Numbered from the stretch's first letter, positions 17,760 through 26,467 are shown. The stretch is DNA of 64,000 bases from Lutispora sp003527145 (GCA_029983695.1 JASBZB010000004.1:89410-153409); one strand, 5' to 3'. The notes: generated from the sequence alone by a model not told the origin. Numbers and translations are program-made.

Positions 17760-18752
17760 ATGAAACGAATTTTAACAGGTGACAGAACAACCGGCAAATT
17801 ACATTTAGGACATTATGCAGGGAGCCTTCAGAACAGGGTCAAGCTGCAAAAGGAATATGATACTTTCATTATATTAGCTGACGTCCAGGCACTGACAACT
17901 CATTTTGAACGGCCGGAACTGATAAACCAAAGCATCTATGATGTTGCAATTGACAATCTATCCGTAGGATTAGACCCTGATAACATAACTATGCTTTTAC
18001 AATCTAAAATAAGTGCCATTGCAGAACTGACGGTATTCTATTCAATGCTTGTTTCGGTGAATTCATTGAGACATAATCCAACTATAAAAACAGAAGCCAG
18101 TCAGTATGGCTATGATGATTTGAGCTATGGCTTTTTGGGCTATCCTGTAAGTCAAGCCGCAGATATGACTTTTTGTGGTGCCGACCTAGTCCCTATCGGA
18201 GAGGACCAGCTTCCTCACATAGAACAAGGAAGAAAAATTGTAAGACGGTTTAATAGTCTATATGGCAAAGGCAAGATTATTATCAAAGAGCCGCAAGCCT
18301 TGATTAGTAATACACCTCGGCTTATCGGCTTAGACGGAAATTCTAAAATGGGTAAAAGTCTTGGCAATGCAATCTATTTATCGGATACTATTGAAGAGGT
18401 CAATGAAAAAGTAAAATCAGCAATTACTGATAAAAGCAGGATAAGCATAAAAGACAAAGGCAATCCGGATATATGTACAGTAAGCAAATACCATGAGGCA
18501 ATTAATCATAGCGAATATGAAAACATTTGTGAAATGTGCAGAAATGCTAATATTGGCTGTATAGCGTGTAAAGATCTTTTATCAAAAAAGATAAATTTAC
18601 TCCTTGCTCCATTTAGAGAAAAACGTGTTTATTATGAAGGGCATAAAAGCAAGGTACGTGATATTATAATTGAGGGCAGCAAAAAAGCAAATAGGATAGG
18701 CAATGAAACCATTGAAAATGTTAAAAAGGCTATGAATATCTATATGGAATAG
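17760..18752 (+). CDS. trpS: tryptophanyl-tRNA synthetase
   Basis: This 330-residue class Ic synthetase charges tRNA-Trp. The signature motifs are HLGH in KLHLGHYAGSL (about residue 15-25) and KMGKS in SKMGKSLGN (about 200). The C-terminal half contains Cys at about 239 (DIC), then EMC, NIGC and IAC at about 259-269, giving C-x20-C-x6-C-x2-C. This closely resembles the C-x22-C-x6-C-x2-C of Thermotoga maritima TrpRS, which binds a [4Fe-4S] cluster. A fifth Cys (ENIC) is nearby. The ATG at 17760 follows AAGGAG by 9 bases. Expression is probably set by the T-box and by the Trp leader peptide just upstream. Confidence 0.93.
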   Translation: MKRILTGDRTTGKLHLGHYAGSLQNRVKLQKEYDTFIILADVQALTTHFERPELINQSIYDVAIDNLSVGLDPDNITMLLQSKISAIAELTVFYSMLVSVNSLRHNPTIKTEASQYGYDDLSYGFLGYPVSQAADMTFCGADLVPIGEDQLPHIEQGRKIVRRFNSLYGKGKIIIKEPQALISNTPRLIGLDGNSKMGKSLGNAIYLSDTIEEVNEKVKSAITDKSRISIKDKGNPDICTVSKYHEAINHSEYENICEMCRNANIGCIACKDLLSKKINLLLAPFREKRVYYEGHKSKVRDIIIEGSKKANRIGNETIENVKKAMNIYME

Positions 18753-18937
18753 AGAATGATATCTGTTGATATAAGAAACGAAAGAATATGTTAAATATTT
18801 GAAGTCTGTAACAGTATTCTGTATAATAAAATAGATGAGCAATAATTATATATTGCTGATCTTCATACTTTTTAATTGACACTTCAGTAGAAAAATGCTG
18901 GGTAAGGTGATTACATTATTGGGGAGGTGCGGGTTTG

Positions 18938-19300
18938 ATGTTTAATAAAAAAACAATTGTAACTGAAATATTATTTTTGTTTTTGATAGCTGCAACATCA
19001 CTCTTTTACATTGAGATCGGCCAATGGAAAGCATATGTACAATTGTTCGGCATAACCGAGATTATTATACTATTAGTTACACTGCTGATTTTTGCTGTAA
19101 GAATAATTAAAAAATGCCCTATAAGCCATACTCTACTTTTATTCTTATATGGCATACTTTGTGCTATGCAAATGTTTCCAATGATTGGTGCTTTGATACT
19201 TGGTATATATTATAAAGTTGCCTTAATTCACTTGATTACTATAATTATGGGAACATTTAACATAGTAGTATTAACACGTTTACATAGAAATTTAGTATAG
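18938..19300 (+). CDS. small four-helix membrane protein, unknown
   Basis: This 120-residue protein is almost entirely hydrophobic, with four likely membrane helices (about 10-27, 38-60, 72-92, 95-112) and a basic segment RIIKKCPISH between helices 2 and 3. The site GGGGAGG (18921-18927) serves either the TTG at 18935 or the ATG at 18938. No family is recognised. The gap 18753-18937 shows only AT-rich sequence. Confidence 0.6.
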   Translation: MFNKKTIVTEILFLFLIAATSLFYIEIGQWKAYVQLFGITEIIILLVTLLIFAVRIIKKCPISHTLLLFLYGILCAMQMFPMIGALILGIYYKVALIHLITIIMGTFNIVVLTRLHRNLV

Positions 19301-19399
19301 TTATAATTTTGCATGCTCTTTATAATGCACATCTGTAGAATGATACGAAGTAAAGATTACTTATAACTTATGAAGAATTTATTAGAAGTGGGGTGAATC

Positions 19400-19561
19400 A
19401 TCATTTATATAATTATTCCTTTTATAGTAACAGTATTCATGGGGTTTATAGGGTTTTGGTTTGGAGAAGCTTCGAATTTCCCATATATTGGTCATTATTT
19501 TTCTGTTGCAACAATGGGGTGCTTTATCTTATCTGCTATAAAAAGATTAGACAAATATTAA
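19400..19561 (+). CDS. small membrane ORF lacking a standard start codon
   Basis: In this frame the codons give IIYIIIPFIVTVFMGFIGFW, then FPYIGHYFSVATMGCFILSA and a basic end KRLDKY, a convincing small two-helix membrane protein. The upstream codon is a stop (TGA, 19394-19396), and the first codons are ATC ATC ATT, 4-10 bases behind GGGGTGA. It may start at ATC/ATT or be a pseudogene that lost its ATG. The GTG at 19393 opens a different frame with a much less protein-like product. Confidence 0.4.
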   Translation: MIYIIIPFIVTVFMGFIGFWFGEASNFPYIGHYFSVATMGCFILSAIKRLDKY

Positions 19562-19655
19562 ATTTGCAGGAGAAAGCTTATAAATCTTAAACTTGTTAAG
19601 AATATAATAAAATTAAGACGCATCATATTAAAAATGCGAAGTATTTTTTATGGCT

Positions 19656-19832
19656 GCGAGGTGCGAGGTACGGGGCACGAGGATTAAGGTATTCCTTTTA
19701 GGTCAGACCCCAGAGTTCTGCTATAACACTTGAACCTCGTACCAAGACCACATAGAAGTAACCCCAGGCTACGCACCACGTACCCGATAAAAATTGTTAC
19801 GCAATTTTTATTTATTGCGATGCAGCAATAAA
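19656..19832. repeat. intergenic repeat cluster with nested palindromes
   Basis: GCGAGGTGCGAGGTACGGGG begins a run of GCGAGGT/ACGAGG units. CCTCGTACC (about 19735) and CACCACGTACCCG (about 19778) are partly inverse. Two short hairpins follow: AAATTGTTACGCAATTT and TTATTGCGATGCAGCAATAA. Of the 287 bases between genes (19562-19848), this is all that can be described. It resembles mobile intergenic (REP/BIME-like) repeats. Confidence 0.4.
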
Positions 19833-19848
19833 AAAGGAGACGGTATAA

Positions 19849-20379
19849 ATGAAAAATATCAAGAAATATAACTTAGTAAAACGAACTTTGCTATGCTGCG
19901 TTTTGTTATTTTACATATATCCGGCAGAGGTTTTGGCAAACTCATCATGGTATTGGGTAACAGTAAGTCCTATGAGAGTTTTACCCCTTGCAATAATACT
20001 AACACTTGCTATCGAGACCTGGGGAGTAAGCGTGTATGGAAAAGTAAAGGAAAAAGTAAAGGTCTTTATTATTGTTACTTTTGCAAATATTGTTTCGTTT
20101 ATTGCGCCATATATTTATAGTACTTGTATTTTAAATAGATTTTATGGATCAGGCTGGGGTTATGCATGGGAAAGAGCGTTCAACAACGGTCCTAACTATA
20201 TAATTAGACTTGCTTATTTAATACTAACATTGTGTATTGAAGTGCCTTTGGTATATTTTCTGCTTAAAAATCAAAGCAATGATAAGAAAAAACTATTGCT
20301 TATAACTATAGTTGTAAATGTAATTACTACAATAGCTGTTGCGGTTCTGGAAAGACTTCTTTGCCAGGGTCAATGGTAG
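19849..20379 (+). CDS. membrane protein, unknown function
   Basis: This 176-residue protein has about five membrane helices (about 12-30, 42-60, 70-92, 115-137, 148-168). The first is followed by VLANSSW, resembling a signal peptide cleavage site. The loop with FYGSGWGYAWERAFNNGPNY is rich in aromatic residues. AAAAAGGAGA precedes the ATG. It lies 31 bases before the GNAT gene and may be cotranscribed with it. I do not recognise a family. Confidence 0.65.
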   Translation: MKNIKKYNLVKRTLLCCVLLFYIYPAEVLANSSWYWVTVSPMRVLPLAIILTLAIETWGVSVYGKVKEKVKVFIIVTFANIVSFIAPYIYSTCILNRFYGSGWGYAWERAFNNGPNYIIRLAYLILTLCIEVPLVYFLLKNQSNDKKKLLLITIVVNVITTIAVAVLERLLCQGQW

Positions 20380-20410
20380 AGTATTGTGATAATTCAAAAG
20401 GAGAACATTT

Positions 20411-21118
20411 ATGGATAAAGCAAGTAAAATAAACATAGTACAAGAAAGACTCGCTGCTATTGGCGAATACAATTCCAAAGTTTTTAAAGACGATAAAAAT
20501 GTATTTATTAAATCAACAAGTGCATTTTTTGAGATGATCACATTTGGCAAGAATGCTGTTATTAGAGCTGATATATCTATTTACGATTGGTGTGTAAAAC
20601 ATTTTTCAGCAACACCGACATGTGAAATTATGGATGGAGAAAATCTCTTTCTCATTGAAAAAAAGCTTCGCGAATTTGGTAAGAAGCTTGCCGGAGAGCA
20701 TGTTAGATATCTGTATTTAGATAACAATAAATCTGTTAATCAGCCATCTGGCTTTAAATATCAACTTTTCGATAAAAATAATATGAATATCTTGTATAAG
20801 GAAAAAGGATTTAATAATGCGTTGAATTATAAAAATGATGTCATTGCATTTGGTGCGTATCATAAAGATCAACTTGTTGCCTTAGCCGGAGCTGATGACA
20901 GTTTATTAAACTTATGGCAAATCGGTATAGATACTTTGCCTGCATTTAGAAACAATGGACTGGCAGCGTATCTTGTGAAAACATTAGCTGATGAAATTGA
21001 AAAACGTGGCGCATTACCGTATTACACTACATGGAGCCCCAATATTGCATCAACAACAGTTGCTCTTAAAACCGGTTTTTTCCCTACTTGGGTTGGATAT
21101 TATGCGGAGGATATATAA
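20411..21118 (+). CDS. GNAT-family acetyltransferase-like protein
   Basis: This 235-residue protein has a C-terminal GNAT-type core: a beta strand VIAFGAYHKDQLVALAGA, the acetyl-CoA loop in PAFRNNGLAAYLVKTLADEI (a variant of Q/RxxGxG/A, about residue 178-198) and the final TWSPNIASTTVALKTGFFPT, typical of the GNAT end where a residue is 'copied' after the Asn. The N-terminal 120 residues are less typical and probably define the acceptor, which is unknown. GGAGAAC precedes the ATG. Confidence 0.72.
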   Translation: MDKASKINIVQERLAAIGEYNSKVFKDDKNVFIKSTSAFFEMITFGKNAVIRADISIYDWCVKHFSATPTCEIMDGENLFLIEKKLREFGKKLAGEHVRYLYLDNNKSVNQPSGFKYQLFDKNNMNILYKEKGFNNALNYKNDVIAFGAYHKDQLVALAGADDSLLNLWQIGIDTLPAFRNNGLAAYLVKTLADEIEKRGALPYYTTWSPNIASTTVALKTGFFPTWVGYYAEDI

Positions 21119-21190
21119 ATGAGCAAGTGTGAAAAGGCGATAGTAACGGTTTTATGTATGAACGCAGCAAATCAGGTGATGATTGGATAG
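21119..21190 (+). pseudogene. short N-terminal remnant, possibly of a Nudix hydrolase
   Basis: A 23-codon ORF starts one base after the GNAT stop. Its start MSKCEKAIVTVLCM resembles N-termini of Nudix (MutT-like) proteins, but nothing of the Nudix box follows. A second frame in the same stretch reads ERSKSGDDWIVRLY before a stop. It may simply be noise. Confidence 0.25.
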
Positions 21191-21250
21191 TTAGATTGTA
21201 TTAAAAGGACTATCTGAGCTTTTGAAAAGATTATTTTGGAGGTGTTCTAA

Positions 21251-21820
21251 GTGAAAAGGATAATAGCAATGATCATGGCCTGCTCAGTTCTTATGCTATT
21301 CGGCTGCTCCGGGGAAACTGCTGCGAATACTGATTATACTACTACGATTGACGGTCAAGCTGCCGTGATATCATTTCTCGAAGGAAGCCTCTCGGAAGGG
21401 AAAATAAAAGCTGATAATGGCACATATACATTCGCTTATTCCATGGATGGAACCCTTTCTATCGTCTATCCCAATGGATATATATATTCTCAAAAGGATG
21501 TAGGCGGAGGAATTGCGGTTCCAGCGGATTATGATGCAAGCGCCGTAGAAAAATTGGGATATATAGACGGTTTTTCACTTGCGCGGGCCATTTCCTCAGC
21601 TTCTGACAGCGGTCGTAATGATACAGACGGCGCTCCTATTATCCTCTCTTTGTTTCTTCTCGCCGTTGGCATTTGGTTTATCAGCGCGCCAAGAAGTGCG
21701 TGGTGGATATCAAAAGGGTGGTATTTCAAGAATGCCGAACCCTCTGATTTGTCTTTGATTGTATATCGCGTGGGAGGATGTGTGCTGGTGTTTGGCGGGA
21801 TAATATCTTTTTTTGCCTGA
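21251..21820 (+). CDS. lipoprotein with C-terminal membrane helices, unknown
   Basis: This 189-residue protein starts MKRIIAMIMACSVLMLFGCS, a lipoprotein signal with lipobox LFGC. A small beta-rich domain follows (YTTTIDGQAAVISFLEG, NGTYTFAYSMDGTLSIVYP). Two membrane helices (about 133-148 and 168-187) flank APRSAWWISKGWYFKNAEPS, a segment reminiscent of DUF6199-type small membrane domains. The start is GTG or ATG behind GGAGGTG. The function is unknown. Confidence 0.68.
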   Translation: MKRIIAMIMACSVLMLFGCSGETAANTDYTTTIDGQAAVISFLEGSLSEGKIKADNGTYTFAYSMDGTLSIVYPNGYIYSQKDVGGGIAVPADYDASAVEKLGYIDGFSLARAISSASDSGRNDTDGAPIILSLFLLAVGIWFISAPRSAWWISKGWYFKNAEPSDLSLIVYRVGGCVLVFGGIISFFA

Positions 21821-21909
21821 ACTATTATGTATAATTGAGCGGTATTATCTGCGCCAAATGGGCTGGAATGCTTACTTAGATTTCCTTCAAACAGAATAAA
21901 TATAAATAG

Positions 21910-21973
21910 GGCAATACCTGTTACCTTTAAAAATAGTAAGTTAACTATTGGAAGGCGGTATTGCCTTATTTTA
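21910..21973 (+). terminator. probable terminator after the lipoprotein gene
   Basis: GGCAATACC (21910-21918) and GGTATTGCC (21957-21965) pair, with an inner AATAGT/ACTATT hairpin, followed by TTATTTTATT. Confidence 0.5.
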
Positions 21974-22084
21974 TTAGGATAGCCATATCGGAAATGGTAA
22001 GCATAAGTTTGCATATTAGCGGAAAATATATTAAGAGATTATATATTTAGCTAATAATCCCTTTACATAAAGGAGGATGACGCT

Positions 22085-24421
22085 TTGCATACTACTGCAG
22101 CCGTCGGTAAGAGCATACAGCGGAAGGAAGCATGGGATAAGGTGACGGGAATTGCCAAATACACAGATGATTGCATTGTGCCGGGTATTTTATATGCTAA
22201 ATTAGTCACAAGTCCTTTTGCCCATGCCCAAATTAAATCAATTGATATTTCTGAAGCTGTAAAAGCTTCTGGAGTCCAAGCTGTAATTACAGGCAGCAGC
22301 TTTCCTATCCTTTGCGGAGTAGAGCTTGAAGATCGCCCCCCTCTTGCAACAGAAAAGATACGGTATTTCGGTGAGCCCGTTGCTCTAATAGTAGCCAACA
22401 GTGAGCGCGAAGCAATGCATGCAGTCAAGCTTGTAAAAGTGGAATACGAACCATTACAGGTGGTAAATTCTCCTAGAGATGCAATAAAAGCTGGTGCACC
22501 CATTATTCATGAAAACTTATATCAGTATAAGCGTGTGGCTATTGAGGCTTCTCCAGAACCAAATACAAACATTGCGCAACGTATAAAAATAAGAAAAGGC
22601 GATATGGCAAAAGGGTGGGCTGAAAGTGAAGTCATTATTGAGGCCGGTTATACTCTTCCAAAGTCAGACCATATAGCTATGGAAACCAGGAATGCCCGGG
22701 CAGAAATACATGCCGACGGTCAGGTTGTGATCAGTTCTTCAACTCAAGCCCCTTATTCCGTAAAGAAAATGATAAGCAAATATTTCGGAATAGAAGAAGG
22801 AAAAGTTACTGTAAAAACACCTCTTGTGGGCGGGGGGTTTGGAGGGAAAGCTCCTGTACAGCTTGAGATGCTTGCTTATATGGCTTCAAAATCCGTTGAC
22901 GGCAGAATTGTTAAAGTAGCTAATACAAGGGAGGAAGATATCGTCACCTCTCCCTGCCGTTTAGGTCTAGAAGCAAAGATAAAGCTGGGTGCATCAAAGA
23001 ATGGGCTGCTAAAGGCTGCTGAAATGATATATATTGTCGATACCGGTGCTTATACCGATATAGGACCTCGTTTAGCAAAAGCTATCGCTGTTGACTGTAC
23101 AGGTCCTTATAATATTGAAAACGTATGGTGCGACTCACTTTGTGTATATACCAACCACCCTTACTCAACCTCTTTTAGGGGCTTCGGGCATGCCGCCTAT
23201 ACATTTTGTATAGAAAGGTCATTAGAAAAGCTGGCACATAAACTTGCAATGGATCCGCTGGAATTGAGAATCAAAAATGCTATTGCTCCGCAAATGACAA
23301 CTCCAACTCAGGTTAAAACAACCTTAAGCAATATCGGGAACCTTACAGCATGCCTTCAAAAGTTAAAGGAATCAATAAATTGGAATGAAGGAGCAAGGAT
23401 CGACTTAGGAAACAATAAAATTAGGGCAAAAGGTATCAGCTGCTTCTGGAAGACATCCGATTCTCCGACTGATGCCGTATCAGGGGTGTTTCTGACATTC
23501 AACACCGACGGCAGTATTAACATAAACAGCGGTGTAGTTGAATGCGGACCTGGGATGAAAACCACTTTAGCCCAGATACTTGCTGAAAAAATGGAAATGG
23601 ATATAAGCAGGATCCATGTGAAACTGGAAGTAGATACACAGATCAGCCCTGAGCATTGGAAGACGGTTGCCAGTATGACAACATTTATGGCTGGAAGGGC
23701 AACGTTAAGGGCTGCAGAGGATCTGATCAGGCAGCTTAAAGGCTTAGCTGCCGTAGCCATGAGGTGTCCTCCGGAAGATTTGGCTGTCGCAGAGGAAAAA
23801 GTGTTTCTCAAACAAGACCCCGGCATATATATAGCATTTAAGGATTTAATTCACGGATATAAATATCCGAATGGCAATGCTATAGAAGGGCAGACTCTGG
23901 GCCGCGGCAGCTTTATTATGAGCCACATAACTCAGCTCGATAAGGAAACCGGCAGGGGGAAACCCGGACCGGCTTGGGCTGTAGGAGCTCAAGCCGTAGA
24001 AGTGGAGTTTGATACAAAGGAGTTTACATATAGACTGCTGAAAGCAGCAACAGTAATCGATGCAGGAAGAGTTCTGAATCCCAAAACTGCCCGCGGCCTT
24101 GTTACCGGCGGAATGTGCATGGGCCTCGGCCTTGGGAGCCGTGAAAGTTTTTCCTATGATGCGCAAGGGAAAGTACTAACTACCAGCCTGCGTACTTATA
24201 AAGTGATGCACATAGGTGAAGAACCTAAATATATAATTGATTTTATTGAAACTCCTCAAATAGATTCTCCCTATGGTGCAAGAGGAATAGCTGAACACGG
24301 AATTATCGGAATTCCAGCCGCTTTGGCAAATGCATTATCTTTAGCGGCACAGGTTGATCTGGACCAATTACCTCTCACACCGGAATATATCTGGAAGACA
24401 AAGACTGGAGGCATAGTATGA
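22085..24421 (+). CDS. molybdenum hydroxylase large (Mo-cofactor) subunit, xanthine dehydrogenase family
   Basis: This 778-residue subunit should bind molybdopterin cytosine dinucleotide and hydroxylate an aromatic heterocycle or aldehyde. Family features are the hammerhead domain at the N-terminus (AWDKVTGIAKYTDDCIVPGI), GGGFGGKAPVQ (about 249), the FRGFGHAAYTFCIERSLEKL segment (about 365), and the active-site Glu in ARGIAEHGIIG (about 736). The start is TTG (22085) behind AGGAGG. The three genes overlap by 4 and 8 bases (large, FAD, 2Fe-2S order). The substrate cannot be read from the sequence; xanthine, purine or nicotinate-type substrates are all possible. No cofactor insertion gene is nearby. 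Confidence 0.88.
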   Translation: MHTTAAVGKSIQRKEAWDKVTGIAKYTDDCIVPGILYAKLVTSPFAHAQIKSIDISEAVKASGVQAVITGSSFPILCGVELEDRPPLATEKIRYFGEPVALIVANSEREAMHAVKLVKVEYEPLQVVNSPRDAIKAGAPIIHENLYQYKRVAIEASPEPNTNIAQRIKIRKGDMAKGWAESEVIIEAGYTLPKSDHIAMETRNARAEIHADGQVVISSSTQAPYSVKKMISKYFGIEEGKVTVKTPLVGGGFGGKAPVQLEMLAYMASKSVDGRIVKVANTREEDIVTSPCRLGLEAKIKLGASKNGLLKAAEMIYIVDTGAYTDIGPRLAKAIAVDCTGPYNIENVWCDSLCVYTNHPYSTSFRGFGHAAYTFCIERSLEKLAHKLAMDPLELRIKNAIAPQMTTPTQVKTTLSNIGNLTACLQKLKESINWNEGARIDLGNNKIRAKGISCFWKTSDSPTDAVSGVFLTFNTDGSININSGVVECGPGMKTTLAQILAEKMEMDISRIHVKLEVDTQISPEHWKTVASMTTFMAGRATLRAAEDLIRQLKGLAAVAMRCPPEDLAVAEEKVFLKQDPGIYIAFKDLIHGYKYPNGNAIEGQTLGRGSFIMSHITQLDKETGRGKPGPAWAVGAQAVEVEFDTKEFTYRLLKAATVIDAGRVLNPKTARGLVTGGMCMGLGLGSRESFSYDAQGKVLTTSLRTYKVMHIGEEPKYIIDFIETPQIDSPYGARGIAEHGIIGIPAALANALSLAAQVDLDQLPLTPEYIWKTKTGGIV

Positions 24422-25260
24422 TCCCATATAATTTTGATTACTACAGACCGGATACAATAGATGAAGCCGTTCAAATCTTTAAGCAGCTGGATCGTGAAAA
24501 CAAAAACCCTCTTTACTATGGAGGCGGCTCAGAAATCATAAGTATGGCGAGAGTGCATAATATCCATACCAGAGCCGTTATTGACCTGAAAGCGATTCCG
24601 GAGAATAATGTTCTTGAATTCCAGGGTGACAAATTAGTGATTGGCTCTTCCGTTACACTTTCCAGAATATCGGAATCAAAGCTATATCCATTGCTGGGAA
24701 AGTCAAGCGGGAGAATAGCTGACCATACTATGCAGTGCAAGATAACTCTCGGGGGCAATATTGGCGGGACAATCATATATAGGGAGTCTGTATTGCCTTT
24801 GCTATTATCCGACAGTGATGTTGTTATAGCCGGAGGAAATAAGATAAAGCAAGTTTCTATTCACGAAGTTTTCAATGAACGTCTCCTGCTCTCGAGAGGT
24901 GAATTTATAGTCCAATTTATAATAGGAAAAGAGTATGCAACATTACCTTTTGTTCATGTAAAAAAGACAAAAAACGAGAAAATCGATTATCCGTTAATAT
25001 CTATTGCAGCAATAAAGAAAGATAATAGCATCAGATTTGCATCAAGCGGCGTCTGCCCTTTCCCATTCAGATCCTCTCAGGTGGAAGAATGCCTTAATGC
25101 AAAAGATGACCCGCTGGAAGTAAGAGCAGCTAATGCAATAAAGTGTCTTCCTTCACCTATCTTGAATGATCTGTCGGGCACAAGCAGCTACAGGAAATTC
25201 GTGCTCATGAATACATTGATCAGTACATTGGAAACATTGGAGGGATGCCGCAATGCTTAA
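24418..25260 (+). CDS. molybdenum hydroxylase FAD-binding subunit
   Basis: At 280 residues this is typical for the medium subunit. It has the PCMH-type FAD motifs YYGGGSEIISM (about 37-48) and TLGGNIGGTIIYRE (about 111-124), then the C-terminal CO-dehydrogenase flavoprotein domain. The ATG overlaps the last codon of the large-subunit gene (ATGA). It passes electrons from the iron-sulfur subunit to the final acceptor. Confidence 0.88.
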   Translation: MIPYNFDYYRPDTIDEAVQIFKQLDRENKNPLYYGGGSEIISMARVHNIHTRAVIDLKAIPENNVLEFQGDKLVIGSSVTLSRISESKLYPLLGKSSGRIADHTMQCKITLGGNIGGTIIYRESVLPLLLSDSDVVIAGGNKIKQVSIHEVFNERLLLSRGEFIVQFIIGKEYATLPFVHVKKTKNEKIDYPLISIAAIKKDNSIRFASSGVCPFPFRSSQVEECLNAKDDPLEVRAANAIKCLPSPILNDLSGTSSYRKFVLMNTLISTLETLEGCRNA

Positions 25261-25726
25261 AATAGAAGGCAAGAGCATCATTGAACTTGATATAAACGGA
25301 CAAAAAAAGGATGTTGCAGTTTTACCATCGGATATCCTTTTGTATGTTATCAGAGAACATTTTGGGTTAACCGGAGCAAAGCCAAGCTGTGAAAACGGTG
25401 ACTGTGGTGCATGTACAGTGTTGGTTGACGGCTGGCCCGTCAAGTCGTGCCTTATGCTGGCTGTTGAAGCTATCGGCCATAAAATAACAACAGTTGAAGG
25501 GCTTAACAATGCGCCTATTCAGAAAGCCTTCATTGAAAATTGGGGATTTCAGTGCGGTTATTGTACATCCGGCTTTTTAATGGTTTGCCATTCCCTCGCA
25601 AAACTACACCCGGATGCGGATGAATATGTAATCGAAGAATGGTTACAGTCGAATATCTGCAGATGTACTGGTTATGAAGAAATTCGAAATGCAATAAAGT
25701 CTGTTTTATCATCAATGTCAAAATAA
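25253..25726 (+). CDS. molybdenum hydroxylase 2Fe-2S subunit
   Basis: This 157-residue subunit has both clusters intact: the plant-type ferredoxin motif CENGDCGACTVLVDG plus KSC (about 44-67), and the alpha-helical [2Fe-2S] motif QCGYCTSGF with ICRCTGY (about 103-142). It overlaps the FAD subunit gene by 8 bases. Its 3' end overlaps a convergent Xre-type gene by 55 bases, which is unusual and may make the two transcripts interfere. Confidence 0.92.
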   Translation: MLKIEGKSIIELDINGQKKDVAVLPSDILLYVIREHFGLTGAKPSCENGDCGACTVLVDGWPVKSCLMLAVEAIGHKITTVEGLNNAPIQKAFIENWGFQCGYCTSGFLMVCHSLAKLHPDADEYVIEEWLQSNICRCTGYEEIRNAIKSVLSSMSK

Positions 25727-25893
25727 TCAGCCAAAGCTTCCAATTTCTCCATACTGGTAAGCCTATAGCCTCTTTCAATATCGCTTATAGCATTATCTGA
25801 AAGTTCAATAATTCTTCCCAGTTCAGACTGCTTAATATTTTTCTTTATGCGTAACGTTCTGATGTGTTCACTGAGAATCTCTTTTAAAGACAT
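25672..25893 (-). CDS. Xre-type HTH regulator (73 residues)
   Basis: A single HTH_3 domain: RIKKNIKQSELGRIIELSDN (helices 2-3), then ISDIERGYRLTSMEKLEALA. There is no effector domain. AAGGAGTT precedes the ATG. It is convergent with and overlaps the 2Fe-2S subunit gene. It may act on the hydroxylase operon or on the second regulator region at 26.4 kb, but no operator can be assigned. Confidence 0.82.
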   Translation of the reverse strand: MSLKEILSEHIRTLRIKKNIKQSELGRIIELSDNAISDIERGYRLTSMEKLEALADYFDIDDKTDFIAFRISS

Positions 25894-26083
25894 AACAAAA
25901 ACTCCTTGGCTTTATGCAAAATGAATAATCTATTTTTAAAAGATGCTGCTTAGATAAACGTTCATTTGCAAAGTTGATTACTAACATAGCTGTTTTAAAG
26001 CATTTGAAACAGCTTAAAAAATTTAGATAAGAAATCGTGTCATATTGGGTTAAAAATAAAAGCCTTCTAAATGACTTTGTTTG

Positions 26084-26440
26084 TTATCTGCTATGATTTT
26101 TTATCATTTCCTCCATCCTGCCAATGATGATGCCTTTTTCCAAATCTGATAATTGGTTAAATAAGCAAAGAAGATTACGTTCTTCTACGGAAAGTTTTAT
26201 ATTACTATCAAAGAAATCACTTTTACTTTCATTAAGGCTTTCACCTAGCAACAACCAGTCTGTAGAAACGTTAAAATGTTTCGCTAATTCAATAATAATG
26301 TTTAAGCTTGGTTTGCGTTCGTCATTTTCATATCTGCTGAGGTTATCAAAATTAAGAAGTTCCATCAAATCTTTTTGAGTCAAGTTATTCTTTGTTCTCA
26401 AATAAGTGATTCTTTTTCCAAGAGAATCAAGCTGTACCAC
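26084..26440 (-). CDS. Xre-type HTH regulator with C-terminal helical tail
   Basis: This 118-residue protein has an HTH_3 domain (KRITYLRTKNNLTQKDLMEL, LSRYENDERKPSLNIIIELA, NVSTDWLLLGE) followed by a charged helical tail (SVEERNLLCLFNQLSDLEKG) like those of phage-type repressors and SinR-like proteins. The GTG at 26440 is chosen because GGGGG precedes it by about 9 bases; the longer 139-codon reading runs back through the operator region. Its upstream region holds overlapping TGTCAA/TTGACA palindromes, so autoregulation is likely. Confidence 0.82.
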   Translation of the reverse strand: MVQLDSLGKRITYLRTKNNLTQKDLMELLNFDNLSRYENDERKPSLNIIIELAKHFNVSTDWLLLGESLNESKSDFFDSNIKLSVEERNLLCLFNQLSDLEKGIIIGRMEEMIKNHSR

Positions 26441-26467
26441 TGCTATACCCCCATAATACAAATTATA

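Noticed and set aside
19393..19590. 65-codon ORF starting GTG at 19393
   Set aside because: The product is Cys/Tyr/Ser-rich noise. The overlapping frame at 19400 reads as a real membrane protein.
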